Below, one piece after another: positions 25,210 through 33,589 of a DNA stretch of 64,000 nucleotides (positions within the stretch are counted from its first letter, which is position 1; each line of letters opens with the position of its first letter). The notes below the pieces were generated by a model that was not told the DNA's origin, did not search any database, and was given only the letters and a program-made list of their open reading frames with translations. Source of the stretch: Streptomyces formicae. GTDB taxonomy: Bacteria > Actinomycetota > Actinomycetes > Streptomycetales > Streptomycetaceae. Location of the stretch: contig NZ_CP022685.1 in NCBI RefSeq assembly GCF_002556545.1, forward strand, positions 6,860,001-6,924,000, written 5' to 3'. The position numbers and the translations under genes are program-made.

Positions 25210-25737
25210 TCAGAGCTCGCTTCCCATGAGTGCGGCGAACGCCGCCGGGTCGGCGTCGAAGCCCCGGAGGACCTCGCGGAAGGACCATGCTCCGGAGTCG
25301 TCCCGTACGAACTCGGCGATGACCGCGGCCGTGGACCGCGAGACGTCGCGCAGGTCGCTCTGGGCCAGGTCGGTGTGGCCTTCACGGATCCGGACCGCCG
25401 TGTTCGCGATGTCGCCGAACACCCGCCGCTCTTCCTGCTGCTGTATCGCGACGCCCACCACGACCCGGGAGTACGAGGACGAGAGCCGGTCGAGCTCCAG
25501 GGTCATCACCTCGTCGAAACCGAAGCCCTGCCCCGTCCTGCTGTCGCGGTTCAGCGTGATGGTGCCGTCCGGTGAGCGGCTGTCGAAGTGCACGAGATAG
25601 ACAGGGCTGCCGTACGGAGCGTCCTTCGCGTACGTCGCGGCGATGATGTCGAGATCGTTGGGCGGCTCTCCGGCCGGGCTTGGATCCCACTTGAGCCCTA
25701 TCTCGACCTTCGAGATCCCCTTGTTGACACTGCTCAC
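25210..25737 (-). CDS. TerD-family protein
   Basis: A 175-aa TerD/CABP-type protein of the tellurium-resistance family, whose members bind calcium and take part in stress or signalling complexes of unclear function. The start is GTG 25737, eight bases after AGGGGGA. Family marks are KVEIGLKWDPSPAGEPPNDLD, with the acidic calcium-binding residues, then GSPVYLVHF, GFDEVMTLELDRL and VRDDSGAWSFREVLRGFDADP. The DLD acidic pair is kept. It is monocistronic between a terminator and the divergent N-acetyltransferase gene. Confidence 0.88.
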   Translation of the reverse strand: MSSVNKGISKVEIGLKWDPSPAGEPPNDLDIIAATYAKDAPYGSPVYLVHFDSRSPDGTITLNRDSRTGQGFGFDEVMTLELDRLSSSYSRVVVGVAIQQQEERRVFGDIANTAVRIREGHTDLAQSDLRDVSRSTAAVIAEFVRDDSGAWSFREVLRGFDADPAAFAALMGSEL

Positions 25738-25906
25738 CGGACTTCCCCCTTCTCGCGCCCTGGCCACTGCGGACTCACTCGGCAAGTCCAAGGCACACGC
25801 TACGGCGTACGACTGACAACGGCGTAGCTTCCCTGATCAGAAGTGGTCAAGTACGCGAGGCGGAAAGCAGGTTGGCGAGGGCTCCCGCGATGCGGATCAT
25901 TGCCCC

Positions 25907-26728
25907 ATGACATGGAACGGGGAAGAACTCGATCTCGAAGCCTACGTGGCGCGAATCGGCCACACGGGAGAGCTGAAGCCGGACCTGGAGACGCTGCGCG
26001 CGCTGCACCGGGCGCATGTGGCGGCGATTCCCTTCGAGAACCTGGAGATGATGCTCGGTCGTCCGGTCCCGCTCGAACTGACCGCTCTTCAGGACAAGTT
26101 GGTGCGAAGACGGCGCGGCGGCTACTGCTACGAACAGAACCTGCTCTTCGCGGCGGCCCTGGAGCGCATCGGTTTCACGGTGACCGGACTCGGCGCCAGG
26201 GTCAGGGCCGGGGCGTCCGCCACGCGCGCGGTGACGCACATGCTCCTCAAGGTCGAGGCGGACGGCGAGGAGTGGCACTGTGACGTCGGCTTCGGCGGCG
26301 ACGGACTCCTGGAGCCGATCCCGCTGCGTGAGGGAACCGAAGCACGACAAGAAGAGTGGCGTTTTCGGCTCGACCGGGAGGCCGACGGGGTTCTTGTGCT
26401 GCGGACCTGGCGGCCCGACGGGTGGTTCGCGCTCTACGCCTACACGGAGGAACCGCGCCTGCCCGTCGACTACGTAGTCATGAACCACTACACCTCGACC
26501 CACCCCAAGTCGTCGTTCATGCGTCGCCCGGTGGTGCAGAAGGCCGCTTCCCCGGCGCGGCGCAGCCTGGTCGGTGATCATCTGACGGTGACGCACCCTG
26601 ATGGCTCGGTGACTGAACGAAGCGTTCCTGTGGACGAATTGGCGGCTGTTCTCGTTCAGGAGTTCGGTGTCGAGTTGGATGCCGAGGAGACGGCCACGCT
26701 GATCCGGGTGCACTACGCCGGAGCGTGA
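25907..26728 (+). CDS. Arylamine N-acetyltransferase
   Basis: Transfers an acyl group from CoA to arylamines or hydrazines through a Cys-His-Asp triad. The 273-aa length fits the family. Cys74 (RRGGYCYEQN), His111 (AVTHMLL) and Asp126 (HCDVGFGGD) form the triad. IPFENLEMMLGR and the C-terminal SSFMRRPVVQK are also typical. The start is ATG 25907 without a clear ribosome binding site. In some actinomycetes related enzymes release amide-containing antibiotics, but no such cluster is present, so detoxification is the simpler reading. Confidence 0.93.
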   Translation: MTWNGEELDLEAYVARIGHTGELKPDLETLRALHRAHVAAIPFENLEMMLGRPVPLELTALQDKLVRRRRGGYCYEQNLLFAAALERIGFTVTGLGARVRAGASATRAVTHMLLKVEADGEEWHCDVGFGGDGLLEPIPLREGTEARQEEWRFRLDREADGVLVLRTWRPDGWFALYAYTEEPRLPVDYVVMNHYTSTHPKSSFMRRPVVQKAASPARRSLVGDHLTVTHPDGSVTERSVPVDELAAVLVQEFGVELDAEETATLIRVHYAGA

Positions 26729-26761
26729 CCCGGGCCACGCTCCGCGCCGTACGATGGCGCG

Positions 26762-27367
26762 GTGCTGGTCAAGTGGATTCGCTGCACCGTGGTGGACCGT
26801 CGGGGGTTCGAGCGAGGGCAGCGGAAGTGGGCGGGGCTGTTGGGCGAGCCGGGATTTCGAGGACAGGGCGGAGGGTGGAGTCGGGGGCGGCCGGGCGTGG
26901 CCCATGTCTTCGCCTTCTGGGAGAGCCGTGCCTTCTACGACTCCTTCATGGCCCGCTCGCACGACCGCCTGGCCGCCGCGCAGGGAGGCACCTACAAGAA
27001 CCTCCAGACCAAGCTCTTCGACCACCGTTTCGACGTGAAGACGGGGTTCGAACCGCGCTTCACGGACGCGGACGTCGTGCGTGTGGCGCACTGCCGGGTC
27101 CGTGAAGCGCGCGTCGATCACTTCGCGTTGATGCAGGAAAAGGTCTGGAATCCGGCGATGGCCGGCTCGCCGGGGATGGTGAGGGGCCTCTTCGGAGAGG
27201 CGCCCGGGCACGAGTTCATGGTGCTTTCCATGTGGCAGTCGGCCGCCGAGCACGGGAAGTACCGGGCCGAGCGGGTGGAGCGCCTCTCGCTGAGAGCTCA
27301 GACGGACGCCGATGTCTCGGCCCTCGCGGGCGACATCGTCGAGTTGGAACCGTCCTGGACCGTGTGA
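26762..27367 (+). CDS. YdbC-like DUF4937 protein
   Basis: A 201-aa protein resembling the uncharacterised YdbC/DUF4937 family. It contains two related halves: FAFWESRAFYDSFMARSHDRL in the first and LSMWQSAAEHGKYRAERVERL in the second. These look like a duplicated ferredoxin-like (ABM/dabb-like) alpha-beta fold of the sort that forms dimeric barrels. The start is GTG 26762; TACGAT at 26750-26755 ends six bases upstream, so the transcript is probably leaderless. It lies 33 bp after the N-acetyltransferase gene and is convergent with a TetR gene. The function is unknown. Confidence 0.7.
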   Translation: MLVKWIRCTVVDRRGFERGQRKWAGLLGEPGFRGQGGGWSRGRPGVAHVFAFWESRAFYDSFMARSHDRLAAAQGGTYKNLQTKLFDHRFDVKTGFEPRFTDADVVRVAHCRVREARVDHFALMQEKVWNPAMAGSPGMVRGLFGEAPGHEFMVLSMWQSAAEHGKYRAERVERLSLRAQTDADVSALAGDIVELEPSWTV

Positions 27368-27443
27368 CCCCACCGGCCTTCGCCATCGCGCGCCGGTGGG
27401 CGGCGCGGAGGAATCCTCACCGCCTGGTGCGGTGGAGGGATCG

Positions 27444-28145
27444 TCATCGCCTGTTGTAGGCACCGGCGTGTGTGGCGGCGAGCGCTGCCGCCGCCGACTG
27501 GTCGGCGAGCGCCGCGTCGATCGGCTCCCGTGTGATGAACACGCGGAGCAGGAGGGGCGCGGAGACCGCGCGGACGACGGCCTCCGCGTCGATGTCCGTG
27601 TCCGCCTCTCCACGCTCCACCGCCCGTGCGACGACGGCGGTGCAGCGGGTGAACCGCTCGGCGTAGAAGGCGTGCAGGGCCTGTGCGGCCCGCTCCGACT
27701 GGAAGGCCGCCGCGACGAACGCGGTGGGCGCGGAGGCGGCCGCGCTGTCGGAGAAGGAGTCGACCACCTCGTGGGCGAGCTCGCGCAGATCGCCCTCCAG
27801 GCTGCCGGTGTCCGGCGGAACCCACGAGTCCTCGCCCGCCATGTCCAGGGCGTCGGCGACCAGCCCTTCGAGACCGCCCCACCGGCGGTACAGCGTGGTC
27901 TTGTGGACGCCGGAGTGGTCGGCGACGTACTCGACGGTGAGGCCCGGGTAGCCGTGGTCGGCAAGGCCGCTCAGCACCGCGTCGCGGACGGCCGCGCGGG
28001 TGCGGGCCGTACGGCCTCCGGGGCGCCGGGTGCCGGGTGCGGGTGGCGCGGAGTCGGTGGCGGTGGACGTCACCGCTTCCCCTTCTGCCTCTGTGGCGCT
28101 TGCGCCTCGGCCGCGCTGACCAGCTGGAACACGCTTGTCCGTCAT
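27444..28145 (-). CDS. TetR-family regulator divergent from ABC-F gene
   Basis: A 233-aa TetR-type repressor from ATG 28145, preceded by GAAGGAAG. After about 45 low-complexity residues, the DNA-binding domain runs from RTRAAVRDAVLSGLADHGY through VEYVADHSGVHKTTLYRRWGG. The C-terminal ligand-binding part is not informative. The gene is divergent from an ABC-F ATPase gene, and the intergenic region holds an inverted repeat, so this protein is likely to control both genes. The ligand may be a ribosome-targeting antibiotic, but that is inference. Confidence 0.9.
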   Translation of the reverse strand: MTDKRVPAGQRGRGASATEAEGEAVTSTATDSAPPAPGTRRPGGRTARTRAAVRDAVLSGLADHGYPGLTVEYVADHSGVHKTTLYRRWGGLEGLVADALDMAGEDSWVPPDTGSLEGDLRELAHEVVDSFSDSAAASAPTAFVAAAFQSERAAQALHAFYAERFTRCTAVVARAVERGEADTDIDAEAVVRAVSAPLLLRVFITREPIDAALADQSAAAALAATHAGAYNRR

Positions 28146-28208
28146 TGATCTTCCTTCTCTTCCGCCCCCGTGCGCGGACTCTGAACGTCTCACGCACGCA
28201 CTTTAATG

Positions 28209-28222
28209 GCAACTCATGTTGC
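28209..28222. promoter_or_regulatory. Inverted repeat, probable TetR operator
   Basis: GCAAC-TCAT-GTTGC lies between the divergent tetR and ABC-F genes. GTTGCATT at the right arm recurs at 28266-28273, giving a second half-site next to the ABC-F start. This AT-rich patch is the only dyad of note in the intergenic region. Confidence 0.55.
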
Positions 28223-28287
28223 ATTAGCTCGATGGCCGTGTCACACTCGTCGTAACGCGACATCAGTTGCATTTATTTATCGTCGAC

Positions 28288-29916
28288 ATGCGTGCGGGGG
28301 TGCCTTTGCCTACTCAGATTTCGTTGCACGGCGTGACCAAGGCTCGTGGTGAACGGCAGTTGTTCGATGACGTATCCCTTGCGATCCGCCCGGGCGAGCG
28401 CATCGGCGTCGTGGGGGAGAACGGCGCCGGGAAGTCCACGCTGCTCCACCTGATGTCCGGTCATCAACTGCCCGACGAGGGCGAGGTCGTGGCCGTCGCC
28501 GAGCGCGGAGCTGGGTTCCTCGCGCAGACACCGCAACTGCCCCCGGACAGCCGCGTAGGAGACACGATCGATGCCGCGCTGGCCGAACTGCGCACCATGG
28601 AGCAGCGGTTGCGCCACCTCGAAGCCGATCTCGGTACCGCGACCGAGCAGACCCTGGGTGAGTACGGGGGTCTGCTCACGGCCTTCGAGCTGCGCGGCGG
28701 CTACGAGGCGGACGCGCGCGTGGACAAGGCGATGCACGGACTTGGCCTCGCCCACATCGGCCGCGACCGGATTCTGGGCAGCCTGTCCGGTGGCGAACAG
28801 GCGCGGCTCGGCTTGGCATGCCTCATCGCGGCGGCGCCCGAAGTCATGTTCCTTGACGAGCCGACCAACCACCTGGACGAGGACGCCCTGGACTGGCTGG
28901 AGGATGCGCTCGGGGCGCACCGGGGCACCGTGATCGCGGTCTCGCACGACCGCACGTTCCTGGAGCGTGTCGCCACGGCGATTCTCGAAGTGGACGCCGA
29001 CCGCCGTTCGGTCGTGCGACACGGCGACGGCTATCAGGGCCTCCTTGCGGAACGGGCGGCCGCCCGGCGCCGCTGGGAGCAGGAGTACGAGGAGTGGTGC
29101 GCGGAGACGAGCAGGCTCCAGGAGTTCATGGCGACGACGGCCCATGCCGTGGCGGGCGGCCGTGGCATGAAGGACAACAACAAGATGGCGTACGACCGGG
29201 CGGGAGGCCGTGTCCAGGCATCGGTCGCCGGACGGGTGCGCAATGCGCAGGAGCGGCTCCGTCGGCTGCGCGAGCAGCCCGTGGCCAAGCCTCCCGAGCC
29301 GCTGCGCTTCACGGCGCGCCCGGTCGCGGGAGCGGCCGAAGGGGCGCTGGTGACCCTGCGCGACGTTCGCGTGGGCGAGCGCCTCGTCGTGGACGAGCTC
29401 ACGGTCTCGGCAGGCGAGCGCCTGTTGATCCACGGGGGCAACGGAGCGGGGAAGTCCACTCTGCTGCGGACCATGGCGGGTGCCCTGGAACCGGACGAGG
29501 GGACCGTCGTCCGCCGAGGCAGGATCGGGTATCTCGCGCAGGAGATACCTGTGGGAGCACCTGCCGAGCCGGTTCTCGCGGTGTTCGGCAGGGGTCTGGG
29601 GCTCACCGAGGAGGAGCAGGCGGAACTGATCCTTTCGTACGGACTGTTCCGGCCCCGTGACCTGCACGTCCCGGTGGGATCGCTCTCCGCGGGGCAGCGC
29701 AGGAGGCTGGCCCTCGCCCGGCTCCTGGCCAGGCCCGCGGACCTGCTGCTGCTCGACGAACCCGCCAACCACCTGGCGCTCGGTCTGGTCGAGGAGCTGG
29801 AGGCGGCGCTCGACCAGTGGGCGGGGGCCCTCGTCGTCGTGTCGCACGACCGACTGCTGCGGCGGCGCTTCACGGGTCGAATACGCCGGATGGAGTCCGG
29901 ACGGCTACCCGGTTGA
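28288..29916 (+). CDS. ABC-F family ATPase, probable ribosome-protection protein
   Basis: A 542-aa protein with two ABC domains and no membrane segments, the arrangement of ABC-F proteins that act on ribosomes. Domain 1 has GENGAGKST, LSGGEQ and FLDEPTNHLD. A basic linker follows (RRRWEQEYEEWCAETSRLQ, NKMAYDRAGGR). Domain 2 has GGNGAGKST, LSAGQRRRLALARLL and LLDEPANHL. The divergent TetR gene fits an inducible antibiotic-resistance role against macrolide, lincosamide or streptogramin-type drugs; a housekeeping role cannot be excluded. ATG 28288 is my choice; GTG 28300 and TTG 28267 are in frame and none has a good ribosome binding site. The TTG overlaps a repeated half-site. Confidence 0.88.
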   Translation: MRAGVPLPTQISLHGVTKARGERQLFDDVSLAIRPGERIGVVGENGAGKSTLLHLMSGHQLPDEGEVVAVAERGAGFLAQTPQLPPDSRVGDTIDAALAELRTMEQRLRHLEADLGTATEQTLGEYGGLLTAFELRGGYEADARVDKAMHGLGLAHIGRDRILGSLSGGEQARLGLACLIAAAPEVMFLDEPTNHLDEDALDWLEDALGAHRGTVIAVSHDRTFLERVATAILEVDADRRSVVRHGDGYQGLLAERAAARRRWEQEYEEWCAETSRLQEFMATTAHAVAGGRGMKDNNKMAYDRAGGRVQASVAGRVRNAQERLRRLREQPVAKPPEPLRFTARPVAGAAEGALVTLRDVRVGERLVVDELTVSAGERLLIHGGNGAGKSTLLRTMAGALEPDEGTVVRRGRIGYLAQEIPVGAPAEPVLAVFGRGLGLTEEEQAELILSYGLFRPRDLHVPVGSLSAGQRRRLALARLLARPADLLLLDEPANHLALGLVEELEAALDQWAGALVVVSHDRLLRRRFTGRIRRMESGRLPG

Positions 29917-29950
29917 GCCGGTCGGCAGAGAGCCGATCTAGGGTCTTCCT

Positions 29951-30610
29951 ATGGCACGCCCGCGGCGCATCATCCTGGTCCGGCACGGCGAGTCGGCGGG
30001 AAACGCCGACGACACCGTGTACGAGCGCGAGCCCGATCACGCGCTCGCCCTCACCGAGACGGGCTGGTCCCAGGCGGCCGACACCGGTAAACGCCTGCGG
30101 GAGGTGCTCGGCCGGGAGCGGGTGAGCGTGTACGTCTCGCCCTACCGCCGCACCCACGAGACCTTCCAGGCGCTGCGGCTCGACCCTGAGCTGGTGCGCG
30201 TCCGGGAGGAGCCGAGGCTGCGGGAGCAGGACTGGGGCAACTGGCAGGACAGGGACGACGTACGGCTGCAGAAGGCCTATCGCGACGCGTACGGGCACTT
30301 CTTCTACCGCTTCGCGCAGGGCGAGTCGGGCGCCGACGTCTACGACCGGGTGGGGGCCTTCCTGGAGAGCCTCTACCGGAGCTTCGAAGCCCCGGACCAC
30401 CCGCCGAACGTCCTGCTGGTCACTCACGGTCTGACCATGCGGCTGTTCTGCATGCGCTGGTTCCACTGGTCGGTCGCCGAGTTCGAGTCGCTGTCCAACC
30501 CGGGGAACGGTGAGATGCGGATGCTGGTCCTCGGGGACGACGGCAAGTACACGCTGGACCGTCCCTTCGAACGCTGGCGCGAACCCGAGCCGTACGGCGT
30601 CACCGGATAG
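29951..30610 (+). CDS. Histidine phosphatase family protein
   Basis: A 219-aa phosphoglycerate-mutase-like phosphatase. The catalytic RHGE is in IILVRHGESAGN; the second His is in LLVTHGLTMR. SPYRRTHETFQAL and LREQDWGNWQ are also typical. The substrate cannot be read from the sequence. ATG 29951 is preceded by TAGGGT at 29939-29944, six bases before it, with no ribosome binding site, so a leaderless transcript is likely. TTGAGC 19 bases further upstream could be the -35. The ADP-ribosylglycohydrolase gene begins 12 bp downstream, so the two are probably co-transcribed. Confidence 0.9.
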   Translation: MARPRRIILVRHGESAGNADDTVYEREPDHALALTETGWSQAADTGKRLREVLGRERVSVYVSPYRRTHETFQALRLDPELVRVREEPRLREQDWGNWQDRDDVRLQKAYRDAYGHFFYRFAQGESGADVYDRVGAFLESLYRSFEAPDHPPNVLLVTHGLTMRLFCMRWFHWSVAEFESLSNPGNGEMRMLVLGDDGKYTLDRPFERWREPEPYGVTG

Positions 30611-30622
30611 AGTGGCAGGGCG

Positions 30623-31531
30623 ATGACCGCTGACTCCTCTCCCGACCGGCGCCTGGAGCGCGCTCTGGCCAGCCTGCGCGGACTGGCGGTGGGGGACGCG
30701 CTGGGCTCCCAGTTCTTCGTGCCCGCGCACTACCCGCTGCTCAAGCACCGACAGTTGCCGGACGCTCCATGGCAGTGGACCGACGACACCGAGATGGCCT
30801 GTTCCGTGCTGGCCGTCCTCATCCGGCATCACCGGATCGACCAGGACGCGCTGGCCCGGTCCTTCGCCGAGCACCACGACTTCGACCGGGGATACGGCCC
30901 TGCCGTGAACCGGCTGCTGCGGCAGGTCCGTGAAGGCGGGGACTGGCGGGAGCTGGCTTCCGCGCTCTTCAAGGGGCAGGGGTCCTGGGGGAACGGCGCA
31001 GCCATGCGGATCGCGCCGCTCGGCGCCTGGTACGCGGACGACCCGGAACAGGCGACGCACCAGGCGGAGATCTCCGCCTACCCCACGCACCAGCACCGGG
31101 AAGCCGTCGTCGGGGCCATGGCGGTGGCCGCGGCCGCGGCGCTGACGGCCGACCCCGCGGGGCCGCCCACACCCAGGGCACTGCTCGACGGCGTCATCGA
31201 CCTGGTGCCGCGGAGCGCTGTCGGTGCGGGGCTGCGCAGGGCGCGGGACATGCTCGACTACGGCGACTCCGCGACCGTCGCCGCGGTGCTGGGGTGCGGG
31301 CGTCGTACGACGGCCCATGACACGGTGCCGTTCGCGCTGTGGTCGGCCGCCCGGGGGCTCGGGGCGTACGAGCGGGCCATCTGGGACACCGCGCAGGTCG
31401 GCGGGGACATGGACACGACGTGCGCCATCGTGGGCGGTGTGGTCGCTTCCGGTGAGGCCGGGGCGCCTCCCGCTGAGTGGCTCGAGCGGACCGAGGCACT
31501 GCCGGACTGGGTTCCTGTCGGCGTGAGCTGA
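30623..31531 (+). CDS. ADP-ribosylglycohydrolase family protein
   Basis: A 302-aa DraG/ARH-type hydrolase. Metal-binding motifs are kept: GLAVGDALGS, WTDDTEMA and GGDMDTTCAIVGGVV; GNGAAMRIAPLG is also characteristic. It would remove ADP-ribose from a protein, nucleic acid or small molecule. The start is ATG 30623, 12 bp after the phosphatase stop codon. A phosphatase beside an ADP-ribosylglycohydrolase suggests a shared nucleotide or ADP-ribose substrate, but I see no ADP-ribosyltransferase in the neighbourhood. Confidence 0.92.
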   Translation: MTADSSPDRRLERALASLRGLAVGDALGSQFFVPAHYPLLKHRQLPDAPWQWTDDTEMACSVLAVLIRHHRIDQDALARSFAEHHDFDRGYGPAVNRLLRQVREGGDWRELASALFKGQGSWGNGAAMRIAPLGAWYADDPEQATHQAEISAYPTHQHREAVVGAMAVAAAAALTADPAGPPTPRALLDGVIDLVPRSAVGAGLRRARDMLDYGDSATVAAVLGCGRRTTAHDTVPFALWSAARGLGAYERAIWDTAQVGGDMDTTCAIVGGVVASGEAGAPPAEWLERTEALPDWVPVGVS

Positions 31532-31739
31532 CCTCGGACGCGGGCGTCCGGTCGGCACTGTCACGGTCCTGCCACAGGGGAGGTCCGGCGGGGGAGCTGC
31601 CGTCGGCTGCGCCGTTACTGTGGGCGGGCCGTCAGTTGATCTTGACGTGCGTGCGTTGAACGAGATGTCGGTCCCGGGGGCCACGCGGCTCTGTACAGGT
31701 GCCGTGCGGTGCGCCCGTGGATCGGCCGGAGGGGGTCCC

Positions 31740-33488
31740 GTGGCTGAATCACGAGCCGGACACGACGGTTCGGACGGCTCTGAACCGTCAGATGCGCCAG
31801 ACGGCGAGGAGCCGCGCGACGCGGCTGGCGCCGCCGACATCGCTGACGTCGGTGGTGACGCCGTCGACAAGGTGGGGGCCCGCGGCGAACCCCAGGACGC
31901 CGTACAGGAACCCGTGCCAGGCCGGCCCGTGCCGGAAAGCCCCGCGCCAGGGCGGTCCACCGGGAACGGAGTTCCTGGGCCACGCGCGGGGTGGGATTAT
32001 CCGGCGCCCTCTCACACACCGCTGCTCGCCGACCTGCGGTCCGCCCCGCCCGGCCCGGTCCGCACGGTGACGCTGTGCGCGGTGCTCGCCACCGGCGTAC
32101 TGAGCATGCTGCTTCTCGGTGACGGGCTGGCGCTCAACCTGCTGATCGTCGCCGTGCCTGCCGCGCTCGCCGCCTACTTCGCCGCGCAGGCGGCAGGACG
32201 CAGACCCCGGCCCTGGTCGCTGGCGTGGGCGGTCGGGGGCCTCGCCCTGCTGGTCGTGCCCGCGCTGCGCGACGCGGGATGGCCGTCGTTCCTCGCGATC
32301 GTCTCCGCGGTCGCGCTCGGCTCGCTCGCGCTGCACGGCTGCCGGACCTGGCTCGGCGTGCTCCTGAGCCCTCTCGGCATCTTCGACGCCGTCTTCAGCG
32401 GGGTCCGCTGGGGCTGGCAGGGGCTGCGTCGGCGCGCGGGCAGCGCACGAGGCTTCGGCCCCGTGCTGCGCGCGGTCGCGGTGACCGCCGTGCTGCTCCT
32501 GGTCTTCGGGGCACTCTTCGCCGGGGCCGATGCCGCCTTCGCGGGTCTGCTCGGGGACCTGATACCCGACGCCTCGATCGAGGGCAGCCCCTGGCGCTTC
32601 CTGCTCCTGATCGTCGGCGTGGTCGGGGCGCTGGCTGCCGCGCACACGGCCGCCGCCCCCGTGCTCTGGGACCGGCTGGTGATCAAGCCCGGCCGTGCCC
32701 GCGCCCGGGTCGAGTGGGCGCTTCCGCTGATCGTGCTCAACGTGCTGTTCGCGGCGTTCAACGCCGTGCAACTGACCGTGCTCTTCGGCGGATACGACGC
32801 CGTGCTCGACAAGACCGGACTGTCGTACTCCGCCTATGCGCGGCAGGGATTCTGGCAACTGCTCCTCGCCACTCTCCTGACGCTGCTCGTCATCGTCTTC
32901 GCGCTGCGCTGGGCCCCTCGCGACGGAGCCGGTGACCGGACGCTGGTGCGCGGCGTGCTCGGCACCCTCTGCGCGCTGACGCTCGTCGTGGTGGCGTCAG
33001 CGGTCCGCCGGATGGACATGTACGTGGAGGCGTACGGGCTGACCAGGCTGAGGATCTCGGTCGTCGCGGGGGAGCTGTGGCTCGGCGTGGTCATCCTGTT
33101 GATCATGGCGGCTGGAATCTGGGGCACCCGATGGCTGCCGCGCGCTGTCGCCGCCAGCGCCGCGGCAGGTGTGCTCGCCTTCGGCCTGCTGTCCCCGGAC
33201 GCGCTGATCGCCGAGCGCAACGTGCAGCGCTACACGGAGACCGGCAAGTTCGACCTCGACTACATGCGGCAGATGTCGGCCGATGCGGTGCCGGCCCTGG
33301 ACAAGCTGCCGGAGCCCCAGCGTTCCTGCGCGATCGAGGCCATCATGGACCGGCTCGGTACGGAGGGTCGCCCCTGGTACGCGACGAGCCTGGGGGAGTC
33401 CCGAGCCCGGCGGATCGCCGAGGAACGGCCGCCCACGGCGTCTTCCGGACTCTGCGACGGGGCAAGCGCCGATCCCGCGTACGGCTAG
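31740..33488 (+). CDS. Multi-pass membrane protein, DUF4173 type
   Basis: A 582-aa membrane protein from GTG 31740, preceded by GGAGGGGG; in-frame upstream codons lack a ribosome binding site. The first 110 residues are acidic, Asp/Gly/Pro-rich and presumably cytoplasmic. About ten hydrophobic segments follow, including VTLCAVLATGVLSMLLLG and LLIVAVPAALAAYFAAQA. The conserved core contains LGVLLSPLGIFDAVF, LFAGADAAFAGLL, VLNVLFAAFNAVQLTVLFGG and SAYARQGFWQLL, as I recall for DUF4173/DUF4153 proteins. The C-terminal soluble tail has NVQRYTETGKFDLDYMRQ. The function is not established. Confidence 0.8.
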   Translation: MAESRAGHDGSDGSEPSDAPDGEEPRDAAGAADIADVGGDAVDKVGARGEPQDAVQEPVPGRPVPESPAPGRSTGNGVPGPRAGWDYPAPSHTPLLADLRSAPPGPVRTVTLCAVLATGVLSMLLLGDGLALNLLIVAVPAALAAYFAAQAAGRRPRPWSLAWAVGGLALLVVPALRDAGWPSFLAIVSAVALGSLALHGCRTWLGVLLSPLGIFDAVFSGVRWGWQGLRRRAGSARGFGPVLRAVAVTAVLLLVFGALFAGADAAFAGLLGDLIPDASIEGSPWRFLLLIVGVVGALAAAHTAAAPVLWDRLVIKPGRARARVEWALPLIVLNVLFAAFNAVQLTVLFGGYDAVLDKTGLSYSAYARQGFWQLLLATLLTLLVIVFALRWAPRDGAGDRTLVRGVLGTLCALTLVVVASAVRRMDMYVEAYGLTRLRISVVAGELWLGVVILLIMAAGIWGTRWLPRAVAASAAAGVLAFGLLSPDALIAERNVQRYTETGKFDLDYMRQMSADAVPALDKLPEPQRSCAIEAIMDRLGTEGRPWYATSLGESRARRIAEERPPTASSGLCDGASADPAYG

Positions 33489-33533
33489 GGACTCCGCGTA
33501 CGGCACCGCCAGCGACCCCAGGTGTCGCCAGGG

Positions 33534-33569
33534 GGGTCCCGGGCCGCCCCTGAGGCAGGCCCGGGACCC
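33534..33569. terminator. Hairpin between convergent membrane-protein genes
   Basis: A perfect 12-bp stem (GGGTCCCGGGCC with GGCCCGGGACCC) around a 12-nt loop. It lies between the DUF4173 gene and the convergent efflux pump gene. Confidence 0.75.
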
Positions 33570-33589
33570 GCTGCGCGCAGTCGTCCCCG

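Noticed and set aside
22089..25385. A very long open frame on the minus strand opposite nrdJ
   Set aside because: It lies opposite nrdJ, and its Arg/Gly/Leu/Val-rich translation is typical of the complement of GC-rich coding sequence. Several other long minus-strand frames have the same origin.
28267..28287. TTG start for the ABC-F protein giving an extra MHLFIVD
   Set aside because: It lies inside a repeated operator half-site and adds residues not seen in ABC-F families; ATG 28288 or GTG 28300 is preferred.
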